Source of the DNA: Polyangiaceae bacterium
GTDB lineage: Bacteria > Myxococcota_A > Polyangia > Polyangiales > Polyangiaceae
Direction of reading: 5' to 3'
Length of the DNA: 64,000 nt
Assembly: GCA_025937785.1 (NCBI GenBank)
Contig: JAICQQ010000003.1
Location: 62,001 to 126,000 of the forward strand
Positions 32,509 through 41,369 of the stretch are shown piece after piece. How positions within the stretch are numbered: position 1 is the first letter of the stretch; each line of letters opens with the position of its first letter. The notes beneath the pieces were generated by a model. The model made no database searches, was not told the origin of the DNA, and was given only the letters and a program-made list of their open reading frames with translations. A program made the position numbers and the translations under genes.

Positions 32509-35500
32509 ATGTCCTCGGTCACGAGTTCCGTCACGGTCGCGTCGTGTTTCGCTCTGGCGGCCGCGTGCGCTGGCCAGCAGCGGCCGACGCACGAACGCTC
32601 CCCCCTCATCACCGAGACCGAGACGGTCCAGCGCTTCGAGACCCCGGCCAGGTGGCACTATCATCCCGAGCAAGCAGCAGATCTGGTGACGCGACGCGTG
32701 CTCGCTTCGGGCGATACGCTGTTCGCCGGCACGAACGGCGAACGCTGGTTCTACGAGAAGAAGACGCGACGCATGCGCGCGGCGTCGCAGCTGGCCGGCG
32801 AATCACTGATCGCCATCCTGAACCTGCCCGACGAGCACTGGTTGTTCGTCGGCGCGAGCGGTACCGGCTACGAGGCGGCAGAACCGCTGGGCGCATTCCT
32901 GCGTTCGAGTCCCCCGATCGAACCGCTGGAGCGCGTCTCTGCCCGAGGGACCAGCATCGCGGGTGTCCGTTTCGATGGCGCGCTGATTCAAACGCTGGAT
33001 GCCGGCGCCACCTGGCAGCGCGTCGAAGCACCCAACGAGTTCTTCGCCGACGTTCAGTTCGGAGAGGACGGCACCGGCGTGGCGTTTTCGGTGCCGGAGC
33101 GCTGGTACTCGACGCTCGACGGCGGCCGCAGCTGGAACCTGCTGGACGTGCCGTCGATTGGTGTGAGCGAGGTGCGGCCGGACCCCAAGCAGGGCATCGT
33201 CGCGCTCGGCGGCACGTCGTGGTACGACGTCAAGCCGGGCTCCAAACCCGTGTTCGTGCCGCGCGCCAGCGGTCCGGTCGACGAAGGGTTCAAGCTCCCC
33301 ACGAAACCGCCGCGCGGGCCCAGCGCGCTCGCGCTCTCAGAGCAGCGCGCGGTACTCATGGGTACCAAGTATCTGGAGCTCACGCGCAACGCAGACGACA
33401 GCGGCTGGGACCTCGCCAGCGGTCAGCTCGGAAACCCGATCCGACAGCGGCCGCTCGCCATCGCGAAAGAGTGCGCGTCGGTGCGCCTGGCAGGATTCCA
33501 AGAGGTCATGTACCTCGCTTGTTTCAAAGGCACGGCCGACGAGAGCTCGGTGCCCGTGGAGCTATTCCTGAGCAAAGATGGCGGAAAGACCTTCGAGCGC
33601 GAGTCGTTTTCGGTCCGAGCCAAGTTGGATGCCTTTCACATGGCGGTCGGCGCGGAGGCTCGCCTGGTGATCACGGGGATCTGCGCGCCTCAGGATTCGA
33701 CGCGTGGGTGCGCCCCCCACGGCGTGTATCACAAGCGCCGCGAAACGAAGCCCACGAGCAAAGCGAAGAGCAAAGACGCCTCGACGTCGAAGCCGCGCGC
33801 GGGCAAGAAGGGGCGAGCCGAACCCTTGGTGCTGTCGGCGGTGCCTGGGCTCGCCAGCACCCCGATGGCGCTGGCCTTTTCGGCGGACGGCAGCGTGGCG
33901 TACCTCGTGGGTCAGCGCACCAAGAGCGACAACTACACCATGTTCGTGTCGAGCGACTCGGGTGAGACGTTTCGGGCGCGGGAGATCGAACAGCTGGGAG
34001 CGCACCCCAAGCCTGCGCAATATGCCTGGTACCAGCGCGATACGGTGCAAGACACCGTGCTCGACATGCAGGCGGCAGAGGAAGGCACGCTCTCCGTGGT
34101 GATCCGGAGGGGCGACGGCGTGGCACTCGCCGTTACCGACGATGATGGACGCGTGTTGTCGCTCACGCCGGGCCCCGGCGAGAGCACCACGCTCGGTGCC
34201 TACGGGACGCGCGGCATGGCCCTCGCGCCGGAGACTGGCAAGGCTTGGGAAACCCTGGACGGCGGCGTGAGCTGGCAGCCCATCGGTTCGCTGCCCGTTA
34301 CCCTGTGCGAGACCAATCGGGAGTGCAACGTGAGCGTGCGTTGCGGCATGGCCGGGTGCGTGGTGGGAGAGAGCCTGACGCGCATCGGTTGGCGCGGACA
34401 GGCCGAGAGCGATCTGGCGCTCGCCGGCCCGCCGCAAAGCCTGACCACGGGCCTATTGTACCCGCGGGTTCGCACGCCGATCAGCTGCACGCGCGGCGAC
34501 GACGAGTGGGCGGCGCTCGATGGCGTTACGGACGCCCCCTCGGCGTACGAAGCGGCCATCGGAAGTACGTTCTGGCACGCGCACGGAAGCGACCGCAATA
34601 CGGGCGCGGCCTGGGCCTACCACGGGCGCGGCGGCCGCCGCCCGGGGGTGGCGGTCGCTACCCTGTTTCCCGCAGCAGCCGATGCGGCGCAGCTCGCGTT
34701 CACTCTCGTCGATCAGGTCGAAGGGGCGTCTGCGATTCGCTATCGCGTGCCGCGGGGAGGCCCCGGCGACGGTGAGATCTCGGGGATCGAGGTGGCGTGG
34801 GACGACCGTTTCGAGAACGTCGTGAAGCGGGCCAGCCTCGGGCGGGCGCTCCCGTTTCGCACGGGCGACTACACGGTTCAGCGTGCGCGAACCCAGCTGG
34901 CGCTTCCCGACATCCTCTCGATCGGTGTCGGTGGCATTTACGTTCGACTGCACGCCCAGGCGGGAAGCGATCAGATCACCTACTTCATGGACGGACGGAC
35001 CGTGACCGAAATCCCGCCGCTGAAGTGGCCCGCTACGCCGCACGCCGCCCGCGACGAAATGGTTCACGTCGGTACGACGCACCTGCCGCTCCGCATCGAA
35101 CAAGAGGGAGCGATCCTGACGCGCGCCAGCCGCAGCGGAAACGCTTGGGAGTTCTCGTCCTACACGCTGGGGCTACCGCATCCCTCGGTGCTCGAGGTGG
35201 TGCAGCGGTCGGGCCTCACCTACCTCAACGGCGCCTCGGCGTTCTACCTCCTCACCTACGCAAACTCGGGGGTTCCACGCAGGGGCTTCGCCTTCCCCGT
35301 CCAGGCAGCTGGCGCGGTCACGGGCACGCCGGTCGAAGTGCCGCAGCAACTCGATCTCAGCGATCCGCCCAACCCATGCAACGAGAACGCCATCAACACC
35401 ACGCCGCGGATCGTCGTCCCCGCGCAGGCGGGCACTCGGCACCCGGTGATCATCAGCCATCGCATCGAGCCGATCCGAACCCTGCTCAGCACCGAGGCCG

Positions 35501-35763
35501 TAATGCATGGTACCCCGAAGGCTCCCTGTCTGGCCGCGCTCGCCGCCGCCCCGGTCGACATGGACGAGCGCGACGATCGCACCTGGATGTACGCCATCGT
35601 TTCGCCTGGCGATCTGGAGCACGCCTGGGCTTTCCGCGTGATCTACGACGACTCTGGCGAAAAGGCGGTCTCGTACCGCAACATGCGCTGCGAATTCGAT
35701 CCGAAGGCCATCGTCCCCAAAAAGGTCTACGCCGAACCCGGCACGCTCTCGAGCGAGCCCTGA
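32509..35763 (+). CDS. Large lipoprotein with Asp-box (BNR) repeats
   Basis: 1084 residues with a lipoprotein signal (TVASCFALAAACAGQ). At least five Asp-box motifs of the type S/T-x-D-x-G-x-x-W/F occur: TLDAGATWQRV (~163), TLDGGRSWNLL (~202), SKDGGKTFERE (~352), SSDSGETFRAR (~485) and TLDGGVSWQPI (~582). Such motifs mark sialidase-like, Ycf48-like or VPS10-like beta-propellers. No sialidase catalytic Arg triad is apparent, so binding is likelier than hydrolysis. A Lys/Ser-rich linker lies near 418-440. The last third is beta-rich without clear motifs. It is probably outer-membrane anchored. It follows a phosphoesterase gene by 22 bp and is convergent with the NAGGN operon. Confidence 0.8.
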   Translation: MSSVTSSVTVASCFALAAACAGQQRPTHERSPLITETETVQRFETPARWHYHPEQAADLVTRRVLASGDTLFAGTNGERWFYEKKTRRMRAASQLAGESLIAILNLPDEHWLFVGASGTGYEAAEPLGAFLRSSPPIEPLERVSARGTSIAGVRFDGALIQTLDAGATWQRVEAPNEFFADVQFGEDGTGVAFSVPERWYSTLDGGRSWNLLDVPSIGVSEVRPDPKQGIVALGGTSWYDVKPGSKPVFVPRASGPVDEGFKLPTKPPRGPSALALSEQRAVLMGTKYLELTRNADDSGWDLASGQLGNPIRQRPLAIAKECASVRLAGFQEVMYLACFKGTADESSVPVELFLSKDGGKTFERESFSVRAKLDAFHMAVGAEARLVITGICAPQDSTRGCAPHGVYHKRRETKPTSKAKSKDASTSKPRAGKKGRAEPLVLSAVPGLASTPMALAFSADGSVAYLVGQRTKSDNYTMFVSSDSGETFRAREIEQLGAHPKPAQYAWYQRDTVQDTVLDMQAAEEGTLSVVIRRGDGVALAVTDDDGRVLSLTPGPGESTTLGAYGTRGMALAPETGKAWETLDGGVSWQPIGSLPVTLCETNRECNVSVRCGMAGCVVGESLTRIGWRGQAESDLALAGPPQSLTTGLLYPRVRTPISCTRGDDEWAALDGVTDAPSAYEAAIGSTFWHAHGSDRNTGAAWAYHGRGGRRPGVAVATLFPAAADAAQLAFTLVDQVEGASAIRYRVPRGGPGDGEISGIEVAWDDRFENVVKRASLGRALPFRTGDYTVQRARTQLALPDILSIGVGGIYVRLHAQAGSDQITYFMDGRTVTEIPPLKWPATPHAARDEMVHVGTTHLPLRIEQEGAILTRASRSGNAWEFSSYTLGLPHPSVLEVVQRSGLTYLNGASAFYLLTYANSGVPRRGFAFPVQAAGAVTGTPVEVPQQLDLSDPPNPCNENAINTTPRIVVPAQAGTRHPVIISHRIEPIRTLLSTEAVMHGTPKAPCLAALAAAPVDMDERDDRTWMYAIVSPGDLEHAWAFRVIYDDSGEKAVSYRNMRCEFDPKAIVPKKVYAEPGTLSSEP

Positions 35764-35797
35764 CGGATTCCGGCGGCAGTTCGAACCCAGATCACGG

Positions 35798-37066
35798 CTA
35801 CTCGCTTCTGTTCGGGGATTCGCTGCTGCGAGCCGGGTCGGGTACCCTCGGCTCAGCGTCGTCCTCGGTCGCGCTCTCTGCCGAAAAACGGTGGGAGGGC
35901 TCGAGCTCGATGGGTTGCCGTGGAAAGCCGTCGAGCGGCCCCAGCCGCTTCTTGTCGCGCGGGAAGGTCGGAGGGCTGTCGACGTACGCGGCGATGAGCT
36001 CGCCCAGACACACCAGCGCCTGCGTGTGAGTGCGTTCATAGCCATGCGAAGCGTCGGCACCGAAGCAAACGAGGGCGACGCGCATATCGTTGCCGGCCTC
36101 CAGCGCGGAAGCGGCGTCGCAGCGGTAGTACTTGAACACATCGCGCTGATGAGGGATGCCGTACTGCTCACACAAGTCGATAAGCTTGTGCGTCAGGTGG
36201 TAGTCGAACGGGCCGGTCTGGTCCTTCATCGAAATAGTGACGCCCCTCTCTCGCGAATTTTGCCCCGGGGCGGGCGTCGCGTTGTCGACCGCGACCATCT
36301 CGGAGACGTCGCCGTGCAAGATGGCGGAGGCGCCCGTGCCGACCTCTTCCGAGATGGTAAAGAGCAGGTGGCACTGGACCGGTATCTTCCGGCCCGACTC
36401 GACCACCGCCTTGGCCGCCGCCAACATGCTAGCAACGCCGGCCTTGTTGTCGAGATGCCGAGAAACGATGAACCCGTTGTGAACCTCCGGGCAAGGATCG
36501 AAGGCGACGTAGTCGCCTATGTTGAAGCCGTGCTCGAGGAGCTCGTCTGCCGAGGCGCAGAAGTCATCCGTCCTGACCTCGACGTTGTCCCAACTCACCG
36601 GCTGGGTATCGATCTCCTCGTTGAATGTGTGACCGGAAGCCTTGAGCGGCAGCACTGTGCCCCGCTTGGCGCCGCCGCGGTCCGTGAAAATCGTGACTCG
36701 CCCGCCCTCGGCAAAGCGGCTCGACCAATGGCCGATCGGGACGATCTCCAGCCGGCCGTTGCTTTTGAGGTTCTTGACCATGGCGCCGAGTGTGTCGACG
36801 TGACTGACCACGGCGCGTGCCGGGCTGGACTGATGCCCCATGAGCCGGGCGCGGATGGCCCCGCGCCGCGTCAGCTCGAACGAGATGTTCAGCCGCGACA
36901 GCTCCTCACCCACCCAGTGCACGACTTCATCCGTGTATCCGCTAGGGCTCGGGATCGAGAGCAGGGTCAAGAGCGTATCTTGCAGGTATGTCGCGTCGAT
37001 CGCGGGGCGATCTTCCATTGGCAGAGCCGCTTCCACCTCGCTACTTCTCGACCCAGGGCGCGTCAT
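35798..37066 (-). CDS. NAGGN-system M42 family peptidase
   Basis: 422 residues from ATG 37066; a TTG one codon earlier is possible. M42/M20-type co-catalytic metallopeptidase motifs: VVSHVDTLGAM, SRHLDNKAGVAS, LLFTISEEVGTG, MVAVDNATPA and ASHGYERTHTQAL. It overlaps the stop of ngg by ATGA. Together with ngg and asnO this matches the known osmoprotectant NAGGN gene set, where an M42-type peptidase is the third gene. Its exact role there (turnover or processing of the dipeptide) is not settled. The C-terminus carries a low-complexity Asp/Glu/Pro-rich tail. It is the last gene of the operon, convergent with the Asp-box lipoprotein gene. Confidence 0.9.
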   Translation of the reverse strand: MTRPGSRSSEVEAALPMEDRPAIDATYLQDTLLTLLSIPSPSGYTDEVVHWVGEELSRLNISFELTRRGAIRARLMGHQSSPARAVVSHVDTLGAMVKNLKSNGRLEIVPIGHWSSRFAEGGRVTIFTDRGGAKRGTVLPLKASGHTFNEEIDTQPVSWDNVEVRTDDFCASADELLEHGFNIGDYVAFDPCPEVHNGFIVSRHLDNKAGVASMLAAAKAVVESGRKIPVQCHLLFTISEEVGTGASAILHGDVSEMVAVDNATPAPGQNSRERGVTISMKDQTGPFDYHLTHKLIDLCEQYGIPHQRDVFKYYRCDAASALEAGNDMRVALVCFGADASHGYERTHTQALVCLGELIAAYVDSPPTFPRDKKRLGPLDGFPRQPIELEPSHRFSAESATEDDAEPRVPDPARSSESPNRSE

Positions 37067-38820
37067 CAAGGGCTCACCGTTTGGGGAAACAGTAAGTCCA
37101 GAAAGCGGGCTGCGGTGGGCTGTGGTTCATGATTGGCGAGCCCCGGTCGCTCGTTCGCCTCGATGATGGCATACTCTGGCGAGCGAGCGCTGGGGACGAT
37201 TAGGTCGAGTCCCACGACAGGGATGTCGAGGACCTCGGCGGCGCGTTTGGAGACTTCGACCAGCTTGGGGTGCAGCTCCTCGGTCACGTCGTGTATCGTT
37301 CCGCCACAATGCAAGTTGGCGGCCTTGCGCACGGTGACGGTGAGGCCACAGGGCAGCACGTCGTCCAGCTGGTATCCGGCTTCCGCCACACAGCGCGCGG
37401 TCTCTTCGTCGATTGGAATCCGGCTCTCGCCTTGCGTCGCTGCCTCGCGCCGCCGGCTCTGTCGCTCGATCAGCTGTCGGATGGTGTGGTGGGCGTCGCC
37501 AGTCACCTCTGGTGGGCGCCGCACGGCAGCCGCCGCGACGCGGAAGTCGATCACGACGATGCGTAGATCTAGGCCCTGGATCATTTGTTCGAGCACGACG
37601 GGTACGCCGCCGAGTTGCGCTGTCTCGATGGCGTGGAACATGGCCTCTGGCGTCGCAATGTCGACGCTCACACCGCGACCCTGCTCACCGCGCGCCGGCT
37701 TCACCACGACGCGCTGGTGGCGCGTGAGAAATCTCTCGCACTCGCGGCGCGAGCCGACCTCGATTTGCTCGGGTAGGTGAAGCCCCGCGCTCTTCAATGC
37801 TCGGTATGTCATGCGCTTGTCGTCGCAGCGGCTCATTGCAATGGCGCTCGTGAGCTCACTCAATGACTCGCGGCACACGATGTTGCGTCCGCCGAAAGAG
37901 AGTGCAAAGAATCCGAGCTGCGCGTCGATGACATGGACACTGATGCCTCGGCGCTGCGCTTCACGCGCGATGATCTGCCCATAGGAGTTGAGTTCGGTGG
38001 ACACCTGGCCGAGGAACAGCGGCTCATTGATCTCGTTGCGATTCTTGACGCAGAAGACGGGGACCCGTTCGAACCCCAACTTCTCGTAGAGGCTGATCGC
38101 CTGCGAGTTGTCGTGCATCACGCTCAGATCGACGTAGCGCCGCCCCTGGTCCATGAAGTGCTTGATCAGCGTGGTGACCAAAGCTTCGCCCACGCCAGCG
38201 TGTTTCGTCTGAGGGTCTACTGCCAGAGCCCAGAGGCTGGTCCCCCGCTCGGGATCATTGAAGCCACGCACGTGGTCCACCCCGGTCACGGTGCCGATGA
38301 CGGTGCGTGTCTCGGTTTCTTCGGCGATGAAGTAGATGATGGTGCTCGAAACTTTGCGCTCGCTGATGAAGCTCGCGCCGACGTTGACCATGCCGCGCCG
38401 GGAATAGATCAGGTTCATCGCGTCAGCATCGGCCGGGCTATCGACCCTGCGAGTCTGGTAGGTCGCCGGCTGAGTTTCGCTGGCTCGGTAATAGCAATCG
38501 AAGTAGAGGCGATAGGTGTGGGACGGGTCGAGGAACAGCTCTTGCGGTGAGAGTGACAACAATACGTGTGGGTCGGCCACGTACAAGGCAATGTCGCGGC
38601 AGCCCGCGTCCTCACACTGGATGACCCGCGAGAGCTCCTCGTTGGACGCGAAGGTGTGAGCGAAAATCAAGCGGCCCCAGCCACAATCGATGACGACGTC
38701 TCGACTGACGTTGGCCTCTTGCTTCCACACCTGAACCTTCCACGGATACAAACTCGCAGCGTCGGTTAGCTGATCTCGCGGCGCGCTGGTTGTTTCTGAC
38801 GCAGTGGGTTCTCGATTCAC
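37066..38820 (-). CDS. ngg: N-acetylglutaminylglutamine synthetase
   Basis: 584 residues from GTG 38820, which overlaps the asnO stop (GTGA). The N-terminal half is a GNAT acetyltransferase (LWALAVDPQTKHAGVGEALV, then NSQAISLYEKLGF). The C-terminal half is an ATP-grasp ligase (VVVKPARGEQGRGVSVDIA, FRVAAAAVRRPPEVTG, VVGLDLIVPS and YAIIEANERPG). This fused GNAT plus ATP-grasp arrangement is the hallmark of the enzyme that joins two glutamines and acetylates the product. AsnO then amidates it to give N-acetylglutaminylglutamine amide, an osmoprotectant made under salt stress in bacteria such as Sinorhizobium and Pseudomonas. The longer reading to 39207 lies inside asnO and is not used. Confidence 0.93.
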   Translation of the reverse strand: MNREPTASETTSAPRDQLTDAASLYPWKVQVWKQEANVSRDVVIDCGWGRLIFAHTFASNEELSRVIQCEDAGCRDIALYVADPHVLLSLSPQELFLDPSHTYRLYFDCYYRASETQPATYQTRRVDSPADADAMNLIYSRRGMVNVGASFISERKVSSTIIYFIAEETETRTVIGTVTGVDHVRGFNDPERGTSLWALAVDPQTKHAGVGEALVTTLIKHFMDQGRRYVDLSVMHDNSQAISLYEKLGFERVPVFCVKNRNEINEPLFLGQVSTELNSYGQIIAREAQRRGISVHVIDAQLGFFALSFGGRNIVCRESLSELTSAIAMSRCDDKRMTYRALKSAGLHLPEQIEVGSRRECERFLTRHQRVVVKPARGEQGRGVSVDIATPEAMFHAIETAQLGGVPVVLEQMIQGLDLRIVVIDFRVAAAAVRRPPEVTGDAHHTIRQLIERQSRRREAATQGESRIPIDEETARCVAEAGYQLDDVLPCGLTVTVRKAANLHCGGTIHDVTEELHPKLVEVSKRAAEVLDIPVVGLDLIVPSARSPEYAIIEANERPGLANHEPQPTAARFLDLLFPQTVSP

Positions 38821-40601
38821 GCTGCCCTCCACGACAAGTGTTCTTGCAACCAGAGCTCGAGCAGCGCGATTTGCCAGAGCTTCGAGCCTCGGAGCGGTGT
38901 GATGTGGCTTTCGGGGTCGGCGAGCAGTTGCGTGACGTAGGCTGGCCGAAACAGACCGCGTTCGCGGGCGGCGCTGGACTCGAGCGTGTCCCTCACCCGC
39001 TCCAGGTATGGGCCACGGAGATACTTGAGCGCCGGAACCGGAAAATACCCCTTGGGACGATCGATTACCTCGCTCGGAATGACTCGGCGTGCCGCCTCTT
39101 TGAGCACGTACTTGCCGCCACCCCGTAGCTTGAACTCCCCCGGAATTCGAGCAGCGAGCTCGACCAACTCGTGATCGAGGAATGGCACCCGCGCTTCGAG
39201 CCCCCAACGCATGGTCATGTTGTCGACCCGCTTGACCGGGTCGTCCGCCAACATCACCTGGGTATCCAAGCGGAGCGCTCGATCGATGGAACGCTGGGCT
39301 CCGGGCTGCTCGAAGTGTTGCTCGACCAGTCGCCGGCTGTGGTCATCTCCCATCCATTCGGGGGCGAGCACACTGGCCATTTCGACGTGATCGCGGTCGA
39401 AGAAGTGCCGCGCGTAGTCGCGCACGGGTTCGTCGCTTTCGAGCAGAGGCGGGTACCAGTGATAGCCGGCAAAGATTTCGTCCGCGCCCTGGCCGCTCTG
39501 CACCACCTTGACGTGCTGGCTCACCTCTTTGGAAAGCAAGAAAAAGCCCACGTTGTCGTGACTCACCATCGGCTCGCTCATCGCGGCGATGCACTGCTCG
39601 AGCGCCGCCAATGCGTTCTCCGAATCCACGAACACGCGGTGGTGGCGGGTCTCGAAGCGCTTCGCGATCAAGTCGGAGAACTGAAACTCGTCGCCGGCTT
39701 CATCCCGAACGGTCTCGAAGCCGATAGAGAAAGTCTCGAGACGCCGATGTCCCGCTTCAGCGAGCAAACCCACGAGCAGGCTCGAATCGAGCCCTCCCGA
39801 GAGCAGGACTCCAACGGGCACGTCTGCCACGAGTCGGCGCTCCACCGCGCGCCGAAGCACCGCCAACGTCTCGTCACGCCAATCGTCGAGCCCGCGCCCT
39901 GCATCCCCTGGAGCCGGGCCGTAGACGGGCTGCCAATAGCGCGTAGCCTTGGTCTGACCGGTTTGGTCGATCACCATCAGAGTGCCAGGCGGCAGTTTCT
40001 GAACGTCTTCCAGCAACGTATGGGGCGGGGGCACTACGCCGTGAAATGTCATGTAATGATGCAGCGCTACGGGATTGATGCTGTGCGAGACGCCGCCGGC
40101 TGCCAGCAGCGCGGGAAGGCTCGACGCGAAACGCAATCGACGTTCGACGCGGCAGTAGTAGAGCGGCTTGATGCCCAGTCGATCACGCCCCAAAATCACG
40201 TTTCCCGAAGCATGCTCGATGATGGCGAACGCGAACATGCCGTTGAGGCGTTCGACGCAGCGCTCCCCCCAGGCATGAAAGGCCTTGAGCAGCACTTCGG
40301 TGTCGCCCGTCGAAACGAAGCGGTAACCTTCGCGCTCGAGCTCTTTCCGCAGCTCTCTGTAGTTATAGATGGCACCATTGTAGACGACGCTCAGACCAAG
40401 CTCCGGATCCACCATTGGCTGGTGGGCGTTTTCTGTCAGATCAATGACTTTCAGGCGGCGGTGTCCGAGCGCTGCGCCGCCGTGAGCGACGACCCCCCAG
40501 CCGTCCGGGCCGCGCGGCTGCAGCGGTTTCAGCATCTTTTCGATCGACCCGAGGTCGGGCGTGGCGCCGTCGAAGCGCAACTCTCCACAAATCCCGCACA
40601 T
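38817..40601 (-). CDS. asnO: N-acetylglutaminylglutamine amidotransferase (AsnO)
   Basis: 594 residues starting MCGICGELRF, so Cys2 is the N-terminal nucleophile of a class-II glutamine amidotransferase. Glutaminase-domain motifs include QPRGPDGWG, YNGAIYNYRELR and GDTEVLL. The C-terminal synthetase domain has the PP-loop LLSGGLDSSLL and the segment QSGQGADEIFAGY. It is an asparagine-synthetase-B-type enzyme, but its neighbours ngg and M42 peptidase identify it as the NAGGN amidotransferase. It is first in the operon. A GAGGAAG ribosome site lies about 5 bases before the ATG. The 386-bp upstream gap shows no clear promoter box by eye. Salt induction is expected from the known system. Confidence 0.93.
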   Translation of the reverse strand: MCGICGELRFDGATPDLGSIEKMLKPLQPRGPDGWGVVAHGGAALGHRRLKVIDLTENAHQPMVDPELGLSVVYNGAIYNYRELRKELEREGYRFVSTGDTEVLLKAFHAWGERCVERLNGMFAFAIIEHASGNVILGRDRLGIKPLYYCRVERRLRFASSLPALLAAGGVSHSINPVALHHYMTFHGVVPPPHTLLEDVQKLPPGTLMVIDQTGQTKATRYWQPVYGPAPGDAGRGLDDWRDETLAVLRRAVERRLVADVPVGVLLSGGLDSSLLVGLLAEAGHRRLETFSIGFETVRDEAGDEFQFSDLIAKRFETRHHRVFVDSENALAALEQCIAAMSEPMVSHDNVGFFLLSKEVSQHVKVVQSGQGADEIFAGYHWYPPLLESDEPVRDYARHFFDRDHVEMASVLAPEWMGDDHSRRLVEQHFEQPGAQRSIDRALRLDTQVMLADDPVKRVDNMTMRWGLEARVPFLDHELVELAARIPGEFKLRGGGKYVLKEAARRVIPSEVIDRPKGYFPVPALKYLRGPYLERVRDTLESSAARERGLFRPAYVTQLLADPESHITPLRGSKLWQIALLELWLQEHLSWRAA

Positions 40602-40987
40602 GTGTTCTTCCTCGATGGATGAACATCAGGGCCTAACAACTCAGTCAGGGCTTGTCGACCCCAAGCGGGAAAAAACGACGAGCGGCCGCGGCTTCTGCGC
40701 TGCTTTGAGCTGCATTGCGCTGCATTGCGCGCTTCTCTGGCTGATCAGTGTGGCGATATTGTGGCGCCTTCGCTCAGGTCGGCGCACTGAGCATTGAGCA
40801 CCATGCAGTCCTCTCCACTAGAAGATTGTGAGTGAACCCGACTGCTTGGCGGATACCGCTGACGGGTGAGCCGCGACTCAGCGCAAGAGCCACGCCACCG
40901 GAAGCAAATTGGACGTTGGGTGGGTGACACATCGCAGGTTCGGTCCTACGTCTCGGTCTGCGCTACGTAGAAAGAGGAGGTGTTCTG
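40602..40987. other. Divergent intergenic region upstream of the NAGGN operon
   Basis: No gene is supported. It should hold the asnO promoter (minus strand) and that of the small proline-rich gene (plus strand). A short tandem duplication of CTGCATTGCG lies near 40711-40731. The strong ribosome site AGAGGAGG at about 40974-40981 serves the small gene. Confidence 0.5.
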
Positions 40988-41296
40988 ATGCAAGTGGCCG
41001 CTCGATCTCTGTGCGAGCAAGATGGATGTGATGCTCGGCGGTTAGATGATCGCAGCTCAATCACCTGCATGAGCACGCCGCAGCCACCGGGTCGCAAGCC
41101 ACCGATGCATGAGCCGGAGCAGCCCCCGCCGGCAAAAGATCCCAGGCCGCAGAAACCCCCCGCTCGCGATCCACGACCCGAACAACCGGCGCATCGCGAC
41201 CCGCCCGTGGAGCCTCCCGAGCCGGGGCAGCCTTTGCCCGAGATCAAGGACCCGCCAGCTCCGGGTGGTCCGCGCGCGCCGAGGACTGCGCCGTAG
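40988..41296 (+). CDS. Small proline-rich protein
   Basis: 102 residues; about the last 75 (from MSTPQPPGRKPPMHEPEQ) are dominated by Pro with charged residues, in short PRP/DPRP/EPP units. It has no signal peptide or motif I can name. A strong ribosome site, AGGAGG, 7-8 bases before ATG 40988 is the best evidence that it is expressed; a start at the internal ATG (41069) would keep the proline-rich part. It follows the divergent NAGGN promoter region and is convergent with the DUF389 gene. Function unknown. Confidence 0.55.
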   Translation: MQVAARSLCEQDGCDARRLDDRSSITCMSTPQPPGRKPPMHEPEQPPPAKDPRPQKPPARDPRPEQPAHRDPPVEPPEPGQPLPEIKDPPAPGGPRAPRTAP

Positions 41297-41369
41297 CCGA
41301 GGGCGGAGCTGCGAGAGCGGCTCCAGGCCGTCTGGCGACATCGTCACAGCTGCAAGCCGCGTAGCGCCC

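Noticed and set aside
32490-33965. 491-codon plus frame overlapping the Asp-box lipoprotein
   Set aside because: Out-of-phase with the Asp-box motifs and Arg-rich; a shadow frame.
39171-40622. 483-codon plus-strand frame opposite asnO
   Set aside because: Antisense shadow of a fully motif-bearing amidotransferase.
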